This document shows positions 40,551 to 49,273 of a stretch of 64,000 nt of DNA, in pieces. The notes under the pieces were generated by a model, which was given only the letters and a program-made list of their open reading frames with translations, had not been told where the DNA came from and made no database searches. Where the stretch lies: assembly GCA_963844865.1 (NCBI GenBank), contig CAWJPY010000006.1, positions 62,001-126,000 of the forward strand, written 5' to 3'. Source of the DNA: CAWJPY01 sp963844865. Lineage in GTDB: Bacteria > Acidobacteriota > Thermoanaerobaculia > Thermoanaerobaculales > Sulfomarinibacteraceae. Position numbers and translations under genes: made by a program. Position 1 is the stretch's first letter, and every line of letters begins with the position of its first letter.

Positions 40551-41483
40551 TCAGCGGGCTTCCACCGACTCCCGAATGCGGATGGCCGCGGCCAGGGCGT
40601 CGCGGGCGGTGCGACCGTCGACGACGACGCCACCGTCTCCGCGACAGGCGGCGACGAAGCCCTCGAGCTCCGCCCGCAGCGGCTCCCGGCGATCCACCCG
40701 GATCTCCTGGGGCACGATCCGCGGTTGGGGGGGCACCCGCTCCAGGCGAGCCGCCGATACGCTCTGCTCCGCATAGTCGATGGAGAAGTAGGCGTCCCGT
40801 GCGAACAGGCGCAGCTTGCGCACCCGCTCCGCGGACACCCGGCTCGCGGTGAGGTTGGCGACCAGGCCGCCGCCGAACTCGATCCACGCGTGGCAGAGGT
40901 CGACCTTGTCGGTGAGCACCGGCACACCCACCGCACGGATCTCCGTGGGGACGGCGCCGGCCACGGCCAGGGTGATCTGGAGGTCGTGGATCATCAGGTC
41001 CAGGACCACGTCCACGTCAACGGAACGGGAGGTAAAGGGAGACAACCGTTGCGCCTCGAGGTAACGCACCTCCCGCGCCACGTGGAGGGCCGACTGCACC
41101 GCGGGGTTGTGGTACTCCACGTGGCCCACCGCCAGCACCCGCTGCGCGTCGGCGGCCAGCGCGATGAGCTGGTCGGCCTCCTCGACCGTGGCGGTGATCG
41201 GCTTCTCCACCAGCACGTGACAGCCACGCTCGAGCAGCGTCCCGGCGGTCGCGCAGTGGTTGACGGTCGGCGTGGCCACCACCACCATCTGCGCGGCCGC
41301 CGCCTCCTCCACCGAGCTCAGGGCGGGCACCCCGTGCTCGCCGGCGATCTCGGAGAGGCGCCCACGGTCGTTGTCGTAAGCGCCCAGGAAGCGCACTCCC
41401 TCCATGTCCGCCAGCAGGCGGACGTGGTGACGGCCCAGGTGTCCGACTCCCACCACGGCTGCAGTGATCTCACTCGCACTCAT
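40551..41483 (-). CDS. Gfo/Idh/MocA family oxidoreductase
   Basis: 310 residues. Rossmann GVGHLGRHH near the N-terminus, VVVATPTVNH, and the signature EKPIT that holds the catalytic Lys. The C-terminal half is the beta-sheet substrate domain. Family members oxidise or reduce sugars and other hydroxy compounds with NAD(P). Substrate not recognisable; no sugar-pathway neighbours. The ATG at 41483 has no ribosome binding site but a TATCCT box 8 nt upstream. Confidence 0.88.
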   Translation of the reverse strand: MSASEITAAVVGVGHLGRHHVRLLADMEGVRFLGAYDNDRGRLSEIAGEHGVPALSSVEEAAAAQMVVVATPTVNHCATAGTLLERGCHVLVEKPITATVEEADQLIALAADAQRVLAVGHVEYHNPAVQSALHVAREVRYLEAQRLSPFTSRSVDVDVVLDLMIHDLQITLAVAGAVPTEIRAVGVPVLTDKVDLCHAWIEFGGGLVANLTASRVSAERVRKLRLFARDAYFSIDYAEQSVSAARLERVPPQPRIVPQEIRVDRREPLRAELEGFVAACRGDGGVVVDGRTARDALAAAIRIRESVEAR

Positions 41484-41491
41484 GGCGGCAG

Positions 41492-41497
41492 AGGATA
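41492..41497 (-). promoter_or_regulatory. -10 box (TATCCT) of the Gfo/Idh gene
   Basis: Minus-strand TATCCT, 8 nt before the start codon, no Shine-Dalgarno; probable leaderless promoter. Confidence 0.4.
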
Positions 41498-41642
41498 GCG
41501 CAACTCCCGATCCAGAGTACAATCGGGCTCCGCCGCAGCGGGCCCGCGGCAGGCACTGTGCAGTCTGCAGACGGGGCACGAGAGGTCACGCTCGCGGCCG
41601 CTCTCGCTGACGACCCGAACCGCCGGGACGTGGAGGCACGAC

Positions 41643-42721
41643 ATGCTCGATCTCGAGAAGCTCTTCAGCGACGTCTTCGACCCCCAGGCGGGCGAGGTGG
41701 CAACGGTGATGATCGACCTCCCCCACGACCGGATCGCGGACAACGAGGAGTGGCGCAGCCGCCGCCAGATGGCCGAGCGGTGGCGCAACGCCCTGGCGGA
41801 GCTCGGCGAAGACCGCGGCTTCGAGGTGCGACCGCTGCTCACCTTCGAGGCCAGCGGCGCCAACAACGCGGACCTGCCCCCCAAGGGACGTCTGGGCGAC
41901 GAGGAAGTGGATCTGGCCGACGCCCTGTCCGGCTCCACCCTCGTCATCGCCATGACCGAGTTCTCCGCCACCGCCCCCCTGAGCACCTTCGCCCGCGACC
42001 ATGACGACTTCCGCGCCGCGTCCATGCCCGGCGTGGAGGAGCGCATGGAGCAGACCTCCCTGGCGGCGGACTACAGCAAGGTCGCCGCCCGTTGCCAGGC
42101 CATCGCCAAGGTCATGCGGGGCGCTGCCCTCCTCGACGTCCTCTTCTCCACCGGCCACCGCTGCTGGTTCGACCTGCGCCATCGCGGGGTGGAGGTGGAC
42201 GACGGCTTCCTCCCCGTTTCAAGGAGGGGGACCCGGTGATCAACCTGCCGTCGGGTGAGACCTTCATCGTGCCCTATGAGGGCGAGTTCGAGGACGTGCC
42301 CACCTGGACGGCCGGCACCATTCCGGTGGCGACGGACGACGAGATCATTCTCTTCCACGTGGTGGCCAACTCGATCCAGGTGGTGGAGGGAGACAGCGCC
42401 GCGGCGCAGGAGTACGCCACGTTCTTTGACTCGGATCCGGCCCGGGCCAACATCGCCGAGGTCGCCTTCGGGGTCAACGACCGTGCCGAGGTGACGGGAC
42501 AGGTACTGGAGGACGAGAAGGCGGGGTTCCACTGGGCCTTCGGCCGCTCCGACCACCTCGGTGGGGTGGTGGGGGCCGACGACTTCCAGCAGCCGGAGAA
42601 CGTGATCCATCAGGACATCGTGTACGCAACCGGGTGCCCGGTTCAGGTCGAGTCCGCCGAGGTCGTCCACTCCGACGGCCGGCGGACCCCCGTGATCGCC
42701 GGCGGTGAGTACGTGCTGTGA
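41643..42721 (+). CDS. M29-like aminopeptidase (AmpS/leucyl aminopeptidase T type); one frameshift
   Basis: Two frames together give about 359 residues. The first part (41643 to about 42215) contains STLVIAMTEFSATAP and FRAASMPGVEERM. The second (to 42721) contains INLPSGE, NIAEVAFGVN, ILEDEKAGFHWAFGRSDHLGG-like residues and VIHQDIVY, matching the metal-binding Glu/His pattern of M29 metallopeptidases. The break near 42215 is a single missing base (or two extra) between FLP and RFKEGDPV. As read, the first frame stops at 42239. GGAGG lies before the ATG at 41643. Probably a sequence error. Confidence 0.75.
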
Positions 42722-42735
42722 CCACGCCCCGGAGC

Positions 42736-42744
42736 TGCTAGGCT
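42736..42744 (+). promoter_or_regulatory. Extended -10 promoter (TGCTAGGCT)
   Basis: TGnTANNNT 26 nt before the ATG at 42771, with AGGAGG between. Confidence 0.45.
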
Positions 42745-42770
42745 TTGAGCCGACGACCAGGAGGTGGCCC

Positions 42771-43337
42771 ATGACCGAGGTTCAGTCCCTGCAGGAGGCG
42801 GTGGAGCACCGCGGCCCCTACGCGGTGTGGGATCTGATGACCGAGGAGGAGCAGCGGGAGGCGGCCATGGCGCTGTGGGCGAACGCCGATCGCGACAGCC
42901 GCACCGCGCTGGAGCTCGCCCTCGCCAAGGACCTCAAGTTCCGCCCTCAGTCCGTGCGCAAGCTGCCCGCGGAGCGAGTGGCCGGAAGGCTCGCGCGCCT
43001 GGTCGAGGACGTGCCCCAGGAGGTCGCCTTCCAGTTCTTGTTCCACCTCCACATGAGCCACCGCAGGCCGCTGCTGGCGGAGTTCCTGGACGCGGTCGGC
43101 CTGCCCCACGAGGACGGTGTGCTCGACCTGCCGGAGGACGCCGACGTCCCCGACGAGCAGGCGGTGGGGAAGGCCGCCGACGACCTGGTCGCGGCCCACC
43201 AGCATGAGGCCCTCGTCTACCTGGCCACCCTCCGGGTCGCGGACAAGGACTTCTGGAAGGGCGTGGACCCGACCCTGGCGAGGTTCGCGGAGGATGGCAC
43301 GGCCCTCGCCGAGACGTCGGCCGACGGCCAGGAGTGA
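42771..43337 (+). CDS. Conserved-looking alpha-helical protein, function unknown
   Basis: 188 residues, soluble, acidic, mostly helical by composition. No domain was recognised. Features: DLMTEEEQREAA, a LPAERVAGRLARLVEDVPQEVAFQFLFHLHMSHR segment in the middle, and an acidic linker DLPEDADVPDEQ. Its own promoter and AGGAGG ribosome binding site support expression. It shares a bidirectional terminator with the convergent PTPS gene. The coding pattern is typical of its neighbours. Confidence 0.7.
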   Translation: MTEVQSLQEAVEHRGPYAVWDLMTEEEQREAAMALWANADRDSRTALELALAKDLKFRPQSVRKLPAERVAGRLARLVEDVPQEVAFQFLFHLHMSHRRPLLAEFLDAVGLPHEDGVLDLPEDADVPDEQAVGKAADDLVAAHQHEALVYLATLRVADKDFWKGVDPTLARFAEDGTALAETSADGQE

Positions 43338-43364
43338 GGGAGGGTGCCGGGCACCCTTCCTCAC
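43334..43364. terminator. Bidirectional hairpin terminator
   Basis: A 14-bp stem (one G-T pair) with a CGG loop lies between two convergent stop codons. The core GGGTGCCGGGCACCC resembles the arms of the element at 37712-37808. There is no long T-tract on either side. Confidence 0.65.
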
Positions 43365-43366
43365 GA

Positions 43367-43777
43367 TCAGGCGCTGTAGGTGGCGCTGTTGCGCTCCGTC
43401 TCGTGCACGGTGACGGCCGCTAGGTGCAGGCCGCGGGGCAGCTCCGGCGCGATCCGGTCGTAGAAGGTGCGCGCCAGGTTCTCGGCGGTGGGGTTGATCC
43501 CTTCCAGCCAGGGGATCTCGTGGTTGAGATGGCGGTGGTCCACGTCGTGCACCACGACCTGGTTGATGATGTCCTTGAGGTCGCCCATGTCGATGAGGTA
43601 GCCGGTCTCCGGGTCGACCTCGCCCCGGACCGCCACCTCGAGGGCGTAGTTGTGACCATGACCGAGCGGATTGTTGCACTTGCCATAGGTCCGCCGATTC
43701 CAGTCGTCGGACCGCTGGGGGTTGTGGAGGCGATGGGCCGCCTCGAAGTAGACCCGGACCGTCAGGGTGGTGACCAT
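43367..43777 (-). CDS. 6-pyruvoyl-tetrahydropterin synthase/QueD family enzyme
   Basis: 136 residues. Zinc ligands: His in YFEAAHRL and the two His of GHGHNY. GKCNNPLGHGHNY carries the catalytic Cys, spaced as in pyruvoyl-tetrahydropterin synthases. VDHRHLN and the end segment VHETERN supply the other catalytic and substrate-binding residues. It could act in pterin synthesis or as QueD (6-carboxytetrahydropterin synthase for queuosine); no queC or queE nearby decides this. Confidence 0.9.
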   Translation of the reverse strand: MVTTLTVRVYFEAAHRLHNPQRSDDWNRRTYGKCNNPLGHGHNYALEVAVRGEVDPETGYLIDMGDLKDIINQVVVHDVDHRHLNHEIPWLEGINPTAENLARTFYDRIAPELPRGLHLAAVTVHETERNSATYSA

Positions 43778-43920
43778 GTCGTCTCCCCCGGAGGAAAGCG
43801 CTTCCGCCCCCCGAGTATTCCACAGGTGGGAGGGCGGCGGCGAGCGCCGGCGGGCTGCCGCACATCTTTGCCCGCTCTGAGATAATGACGGCGCGATCCA
43901 CGCGCGATGGGGGAGTGACG

Positions 43921-44793
43921 GTGCACGACGGCCCGACCACTAACCAGTCCGGCGTCCCAGCGGCGAGCGCGTCCTCGAGCACGAGATCCGACCGCCACTG
44001 GTCGCAGCGGCCGCTGCGGGTGGTGCCGGTGCTCCTGGGCATCAACATCCTCGTCTTCTTGGCCTGGCAGGTGGCCGCCCCGGGCTCATCGTTGTGGATC
44101 CTGCTGGCCAGGAACTTCCTGGTGAGCACCACGAGGCTCGACGCGGGCATGTGGTGGACGGTGTTCACGGCCGCCTTCTCGCACATGGAGCTGTGGCACC
44201 TGGCCCTCAACATGGTCGTGCTCTGGTCCTTCGGCAGCGTCCTCGAACGCCTGTGGGGAGTGCGGGTGTTCATCGGCTTCTACCTGGCCGCGACCGTGGT
44301 CTCCTCACTCAGCCACTGCCTGCTGTCGTCGTGGCTCATGGGCGACGACCGCATCGCCGCGCTGGGCGCATCGGGAGCGGTCACCGGCCTGCTCATGGCG
44401 TTCGCGCTCCAGTTCCCCCGGCACCGGATCCTGCTGTTCGCCATCATTCCCATCCCCGCCCTGGTGGGGGTGCTGGGCTTCGTCGGGCTGGACATCTGGG
44501 GGCTGGTGGCCCAGAGCCGCGGCGGCGGCATGCGCATCGGGCATGGCGCCCACCTGGGCGGCGCACTGGCCGGCGCCGTCTTCTACCTGACCTATCTACG
44601 TCACCATTTCCCGAAGATGCCTCCCCCGGCCCGCCCGCGACAGGGCCACCCCACCATCGAGCTGACCGCCGAGGAAGCGGCGGAGTTCGACCGCCTGCGC
44701 GCCAAGCTCGCCCAGGAGGGCCCTTCCGCCCTCACGCCGAAGGAGCAGGATTTCCTGCGCCGTCTGCGGGCCCGCGCCCTCGGCGACGGCTGA
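43921..44793 (+). CDS. Rhomboid-family intramembrane serine protease
   Basis: 290 residues. Six or so membrane helices. Conserved features are WWTVFTAAFSHMELWHLALNM, catalytic Ser in GASGAVTG and catalytic His in GHGAHLGG. The C-terminal cytoplasmic tail holds ELTAEEAAEFDRLRAKL. Start: GTG 43921 has GGGGGAG 5 nt before it. The upstream ATG at 43885 overlaps a GATAAT box (43880-43885) that fits a -10, so it is probably not used. Substrate unknown. Confidence 0.88.
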   Translation: MHDGPTTNQSGVPAASASSSTRSDRHWSQRPLRVVPVLLGINILVFLAWQVAAPGSSLWILLARNFLVSTTRLDAGMWWTVFTAAFSHMELWHLALNMVVLWSFGSVLERLWGVRVFIGFYLAATVVSSLSHCLLSSWLMGDDRIAALGASGAVTGLLMAFALQFPRHRILLFAIIPIPALVGVLGFVGLDIWGLVAQSRGGGMRIGHGAHLGGALAGAVFYLTYLRHHFPKMPPPARPRQGHPTIELTAEEAAEFDRLRAKLAQEGPSALTPKEQDFLRRLRARALGDG

Positions 44794-44886
44794 GCCCCAG
44801 CCCCGACGGTCGCGGTGGACCACCTCCTGTGGCCCACACAGCGAGAAGGAGTACGATGGCAAGCCGTGACGCAGGGGAGGTTCACG

Positions 44887-46626
44887 GTGGGGAAGCACAT
44901 CGCGTCCACAGTCCTGATCATCATCGCGGCCGCGACCGTGTCGGCCCAACAGCCGCGGGAGAGCTTTACCGGCGAAGCGACGGTGAACGTGATCCAGGTG
45001 CCGGTGCGGGTGATCGACGAGAGCACGGGGCAGCCGGTCACCGGCCTGTCCGCAGCCGACTTCGTCATTCTGGAGAACGGCATCCGGCAGGAGATCACGA
45101 ACTTCGCCGAGATCTCACGGCCCGGCCTGCAACCCGTGGACGTCGCGGCTCTCCCGGCCCCCGAGGCGGCGAGGCGCCCCGTGGAGGTGGTGTACTTCCT
45201 GGACCTCTACCTGATGTACCCCGCCGACCGGGATCGGGCGCTCGGCGCCCTGGAGGAGCGCTACCGGGGTGGTGTGCCGGATGAGGAGAGCGTGTCGCTG
45301 GTGGTCTTCGACGGCACCCTGCACAACCTCCTGGACCGCAGCCGCGACCGCCACGAGATCGTGGCAGCCGTCGGCAGCGTCCGGGGGATGCGGGCGCACG
45401 GCCCGGAGCAGAGCATCGCCTTCCGGGACGATCTCAGCCAGGGCCCGGTCAGCGGCGAGCGCAACCCCGACTTCTACGAGCGCCGGCACCGGGCCCGCGA
45501 GTACGTCGCCGAGCTCGAGCGACGGGTCGGCCGGGTGGGCAGCGCGCTCGCCGCCACCATGGCCCGTTACGCCGGGGCCGACGCGCGCAAGGTCCTGGTC
45601 GCTTTCACTCCCGGCCAGCCCCGCACCGAGTGGGCGCCCTCGTACTCGCCGGTGGACTTCGTCAACGCCGCCGTCTCCTACCCCGCCGGCAAGCTCTGGG
45701 ACGATGTCGCCCACGACGCGGCCGACCTCGGCTTCACCATCTATGCGGTCGACTCGTCCGGCACGGTGGCCGACGGCGGGATCGACTCCACCTCCTCCCA
45801 CCTCGGCTCCGGGGACCGCGGCGCGGCCGCGTCCGGCGGAGGAGCGGGCGCACCCCGGTCCGACGCCGCCATCGGGCCGTCCTCCACCTCCGATCCCACG
45901 CTGTCCTCGGTCGACCCCAATGCGCCGACCTCGGTGGCTCGGTGGCTGGAGCGGAGCCGCAAGGACCTGCTCATCTCCGCCGCCGCGACCACGGGGGGCG
46001 ACGCCCTCTTCCCGTCCAACGTCGGCAACGCTCTGGAACGCGTCGCGGACTCGCTGGCTCACTACTACTCCCTGGCCTACACCGCCGACCACATGGGCAG
46101 CGGCAAGACCTACCGCATCGAGGTGCGGGTGCCCGGGCGCCCCGGGCTGCGGGTCATCCACCGCACCGCCTACACCGATCTTCCGGAGGCGACCCGTTCG
46201 GCCGAGCGTCTGCGCTCCGACATGCTGTTCGGCAGCGACGCCAACCCCCTGGGCATCCGGGTCGACCTCGGGAAGTCGTCACGTCGCTTTCGACTCGGGG
46301 CGGCCGGGTCGAAGCGGGTCAAGCTGCCCATCGTCGTCAAGATCCCCTTCGCCCATCTGGACATGGTTCCCCGCGGCAAGGACTACTGGGGCAAGGTCCA
46401 GATCACCTTCTTCAGTCAGGACGCCGCCGGCAATCAGTCCGAGCTCGCCACCTTCACCCAACCCATAACCGTGGCCGCCGACCGCTACCATGAAGCCGTC
46501 GCCAAGGGCTACTTCGCCTACGAGGCCACGATCCGGATCGAGGGGGGGCAGCAACGGGTGTACGTGGGCGTCAAGGACGAGCTCGGTGGGAGGACGAGCA
46601 TCACGCCCTTGTCCCTCAACTTCTGA
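44887..46626 (+). CDS. Secreted VWFA-related protein
   Basis: 579 residues from a GTG with GGGGAGG upstream. Signal peptide ends near VSAQQ. The N-terminal block VPVRVIDESTGQPVTGLSAADFVILENG is the hallmark of the VWFA-related family abundant in Acidobacteriota. A von Willebrand A-like domain follows, with a degenerate metal site (FLDLYLM where DxSxS is expected). A C-terminal beta domain follows YYSLAYTADHMGSGKTYRIEV. A TACGAT box at 44852 may be the -10. Role unknown; likely periplasmic or surface protein interaction. Confidence 0.85.
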   Translation: MGKHIASTVLIIIAAATVSAQQPRESFTGEATVNVIQVPVRVIDESTGQPVTGLSAADFVILENGIRQEITNFAEISRPGLQPVDVAALPAPEAARRPVEVVYFLDLYLMYPADRDRALGALEERYRGGVPDEESVSLVVFDGTLHNLLDRSRDRHEIVAAVGSVRGMRAHGPEQSIAFRDDLSQGPVSGERNPDFYERRHRAREYVAELERRVGRVGSALAATMARYAGADARKVLVAFTPGQPRTEWAPSYSPVDFVNAAVSYPAGKLWDDVAHDAADLGFTIYAVDSSGTVADGGIDSTSSHLGSGDRGAAASGGGAGAPRSDAAIGPSSTSDPTLSSVDPNAPTSVARWLERSRKDLLISAAATTGGDALFPSNVGNALERVADSLAHYYSLAYTADHMGSGKTYRIEVRVPGRPGLRVIHRTAYTDLPEATRSAERLRSDMLFGSDANPLGIRVDLGKSSRRFRLGAAGSKRVKLPIVVKIPFAHLDMVPRGKDYWGKVQITFFSQDAAGNQSELATFTQPITVAADRYHEAVAKGYFAYEATIRIEGGQQRVYVGVKDELGGRTSITPLSLNF

Positions 46627-46719
46627 GCAGACCTGCCCCCGCACGGGCCGTCGCGGCTACGGTTTGACAGCCACCGTCAAAGGCTGCGATAGTCGCTCCA
46701 TGTCAACCGGGAGGACATC

Positions 46720-47079
46720 ATGATTCGGCGCCTGCTCGTGCTTGCGATCCTGGCCGCGGTCGCCTTCGCCGCGTATCACAACCGCCAGCGCATCGCCGCC
46801 CTCGCCGGCCTCGGCAGCCCGGAGGTGCAGATCGCCGGCGACTGGTACCCCTTGAAGGACGGGTTCAAGCAGGACGCGCGCTACACCTTCGCCGACGAGC
46901 TCATCAGCCGCGACGGCGACTTCGTCGGCCAGTACAACTTCAAGGGCTTCAGCGACGTCGAGGTCACCATCGATGAGGAGACGACGACCTACATCGTCGA
47001 CTTCCCGGACGACGACACCATGGACTGGTATCGGGAGGTCCAGGGCGAGCGGCGGCTCATCCGTCGCTGGCGACGCTGA
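46720..47079 (+). CDS. Small membrane-anchored protein, function unknown
   Basis: 119 residues. N-terminal helix (RLLVLAILAAVAFAAYH) acts as an anchor or uncleaved signal. A short soluble domain with DWYPLKDGF, FVGQYNFKG and VDFPDDDTMDWYREV follows, and then a basic end RRLIRRWRR. GGGAGG precedes the ATG. No family recognised. Confidence 0.7.
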   Translation: MIRRLLVLAILAAVAFAAYHNRQRIAALAGLGSPEVQIAGDWYPLKDGFKQDARYTFADELISRDGDFVGQYNFKGFSDVEVTIDEETTTYIVDFPDDDTMDWYREVQGERRLIRRWRR

Positions 47080-47099
47080 GCGCGCGCGGCGGTGGTGCG

Positions 47100-47801
47100 A
47101 TGACCGACGGACCCGGTCGCCGGACGCCCCTCGGCTTCCGGCGCCTCCCCGAGACGGAGATGATCAAGCGGGCCCGTGCGTTCGCCGAGGACATGGGGAC
47201 GCGGCGGTCGGTGCGGGCGTTCGCTCCGGACCCGGTGCCCGCAGAGCTCATCGAGCTCGCCGTGACCGCGGCCCACACGGCCCCGTCCGGGGCCAACCGC
47301 CAGCCGTGGCACTTCGTGGCCGTCTCGGACCCGAAGGTCAAGCAGGAGATCCGTCGTGCCGCCGAGACCGAGGAGCGCGCCTTCTACGAGGGGGGCCGGG
47401 CCCCTGCGGAGTGGCTCGAGGCCCTGGGCCCCCTGGGCACCGGCTGGCGCAAGCCCTTCCTGGAGACGGCGCCGTGGCTGGTGGCCGTGTTCAGGCAGAT
47501 CCATGGGATCGACACCGCGGGCCGCAGGAGGCCCAACTACTACGTCGCCGAGAGCGTCGGCATCGCGTGCGGCCTCTTCATCGCCGCCCTCCACCGCTCG
47601 GGGCTCGCCACCCTCACGCACACCCCCCAGCCCATGCGCTTTCTCGGCACCATCCTCGGGCGTCCCGCCAACGAGCGCCCCACCATCCTGTTCCCCGTCG
47701 GATATCCGGCCCGGGACTGCACCGTGCCGGTGCTGGACAAGAAGCCCCTCGCCGAGGTCTTGACGTGGATCACCGGAGGCGGCGCATCGTCCGATCCCTG
47801 A
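47100..47801 (+). CDS. Nitroreductase-family flavoprotein (iodotyrosine deiodinase-like)
   Basis: 233 residues. FMN-binding RRSVRAFAPDPVP and TAPSGANRQPWHFV, a central lid region with PNYYVAESVGIACG, and VGYPARDCTVP near the C-terminus. The order of motifs resembles the IYD/BluB branch more than classical NfsB enzymes. Reaction unknown. It starts 20 nt after the small membrane protein gene, so the two may be co-transcribed. Confidence 0.88.
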   Translation: MTDGPGRRTPLGFRRLPETEMIKRARAFAEDMGTRRSVRAFAPDPVPAELIELAVTAAHTAPSGANRQPWHFVAVSDPKVKQEIRRAAETEERAFYEGGRAPAEWLEALGPLGTGWRKPFLETAPWLVAVFRQIHGIDTAGRRRPNYYVAESVGIACGLFIAALHRSGLATLTHTPQPMRFLGTILGRPANERPTILFPVGYPARDCTVPVLDKKPLAEVLTWITGGGASSDP

Positions 47802-47824
47802 GGGCGGCACGACCCCAGCTCCCC

Positions 47825-47830
47825 TAGAAT
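47825..47830 (+). promoter_or_regulatory. -10 box (TAGAAT) of the diguanylate cyclase gene
   Basis: TAGAAT ends 6 nt before the ATG at 47837; no ribosome binding site. One of the clearest leaderless-type promoters here. Confidence 0.5.
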
Positions 47831-47836
47831 GAACTG

Positions 47837-49117
47837 ATGAGACCTGGAGCGGGCGGCATGACCTTCGCGGGCGGTGGGCTGCTGATCGCCGCCGCCTGGC
47901 TTCTCGGCGCGCTGTGGCTGCCCTCTCCCTACAGCCCGCTCACCACGGTGCTCGCCGAGCCCCTGGCGGTGCTCCTGGTCGTGCTCGCCTGGCGCTTTCG
48001 GCGCAGCCGTCTGGCCCTGGCCGCCGTGACCATCGCCGTGGCCAATCTGCTCCTGAGGGGACCCATGGCGGAGGCGGTGAGTGCCGGTCAGGGATCGGCC
48101 CTCGCCGCCCTCGCCATCCTCCTCCCCCTGAACCTGGCGGCCATCGCCCTGGCGCCGGAGCGCCCCCTGACCCGGCCGTGGGTCGCCGTCCACCTGGCCG
48201 TGATCCTCCTGCAGCCGTGGCTGGTGGCGGGGCTCTTCTGGCTGGCGCCCGCAGCGGCCGTCTCCCTCCCCGGCGCCTGGGTCCGGGTGCTGGCGTCGAG
48301 CCACACATGGCTCCTGGTCTTTCTCATCGCCGCCGTGTTCACCGCCCTCGTCCTGGTGGCGCGGCGCGGCGCCTTCGAGGTGGCGTCCGTCTGGGTGCTG
48401 ACGGCCTCCGGGCTCGCCCTGCTCGTGGCGCACAGCCCCCACCAGGCGACGCTCATGCTCGCCGGCGCCCAACTGGTGCTCCTCTTCGCGGTCATCGAGG
48501 ACTCGTACCATCTGGCCTATCACGACCAGCTCACCGGCCTGCCCGGCAGGCGCGCACTGGAGGAAGGGCTGCGCCTGCTGCACGGCGACTACACCCTGGC
48601 CATGGTGGACATCGACCACTTCAAGCGCTTCAACGACCGCTTCGGCCACGAGGTCGGGGACCAGGCGCTGCGCATGGTGGCGGACGAGCTGGCCAGGGTC
48701 GGCGGCGGCGGCCGTGCCTACCGCTACGGCGGCGAGGAGTTCGCGATCCTGTTCCCCGGCCAGACCCTCCCCGCCGTCGAGGAGCAGCTGGAGAAGCTGC
48801 GCCTCCGGGTCGCCTCCCGCACCTTCGCCATCCGCTCCCCGCACCGGCCCCGCCGGCGGCCCGAGCGCCCGGTCACGCCGCCCACCGTGGAACGGGTCAC
48901 GGTCACCGTCAGCATCGGCGCCGCCGAGTCGGGCGCCATGGCCGCCGAACCGCCCCGGGTGCTGAAGGCCGCAGACGCCGCCCTCTATCGCGCCAAGCGC
49001 CGCGGCCGCAACCGGGTCGTGCTCGACGGCTCCAGAGGCCGGCTGCGGCCCCAGTACCGGAAGGTCGGCGCGTCAAAGGGCGGGAAGGCGGGACGGTCCC
49101 GGGCGTCCACCCGCTGA
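47837..49117 (+). CDS. Membrane diguanylate cyclase (GGDEF domain)
   Basis: 426 residues. Seven or eight N-terminal hydrophobic helices (about 12-215), then a GGDEF domain: LTGLPGRRALEE, VDIDHFKRFNDRFGHEVGDQAL and active-site GGEEF. The RxxD inhibitory site expected five residues before GGEEF is absent, so product inhibition may be lacking. A basic C-terminal tail (about 40 residues) follows. It makes cyclic di-GMP. Confidence 0.92.
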   Translation: MRPGAGGMTFAGGGLLIAAAWLLGALWLPSPYSPLTTVLAEPLAVLLVVLAWRFRRSRLALAAVTIAVANLLLRGPMAEAVSAGQGSALAALAILLPLNLAAIALAPERPLTRPWVAVHLAVILLQPWLVAGLFWLAPAAAVSLPGAWVRVLASSHTWLLVFLIAAVFTALVLVARRGAFEVASVWVLTASGLALLVAHSPHQATLMLAGAQLVLLFAVIEDSYHLAYHDQLTGLPGRRALEEGLRLLHGDYTLAMVDIDHFKRFNDRFGHEVGDQALRMVADELARVGGGGRAYRYGGEEFAILFPGQTLPAVEEQLEKLRLRVASRTFAIRSPHRPRRRPERPVTPPTVERVTVTVSIGAAESGAMAAEPPRVLKAADAALYRAKRRGRNRVVLDGSRGRLRPQYRKVGASKGGKAGRSRASTR

Positions 49118-49273
49118 GGACCGGTCGCGCCGGCCCATCCACTCCCCTGGAAGAGGGCCTGCAGGCCCGAGCCCGACATGTCCGCTCCGGGAACCTGGAA
49201 GGGGCGGCGGCCGATCCTCGTTGCATGGATGAGGAGACCTGCCCATGACGCCACGCGCCCTTCGGCGGATGCC

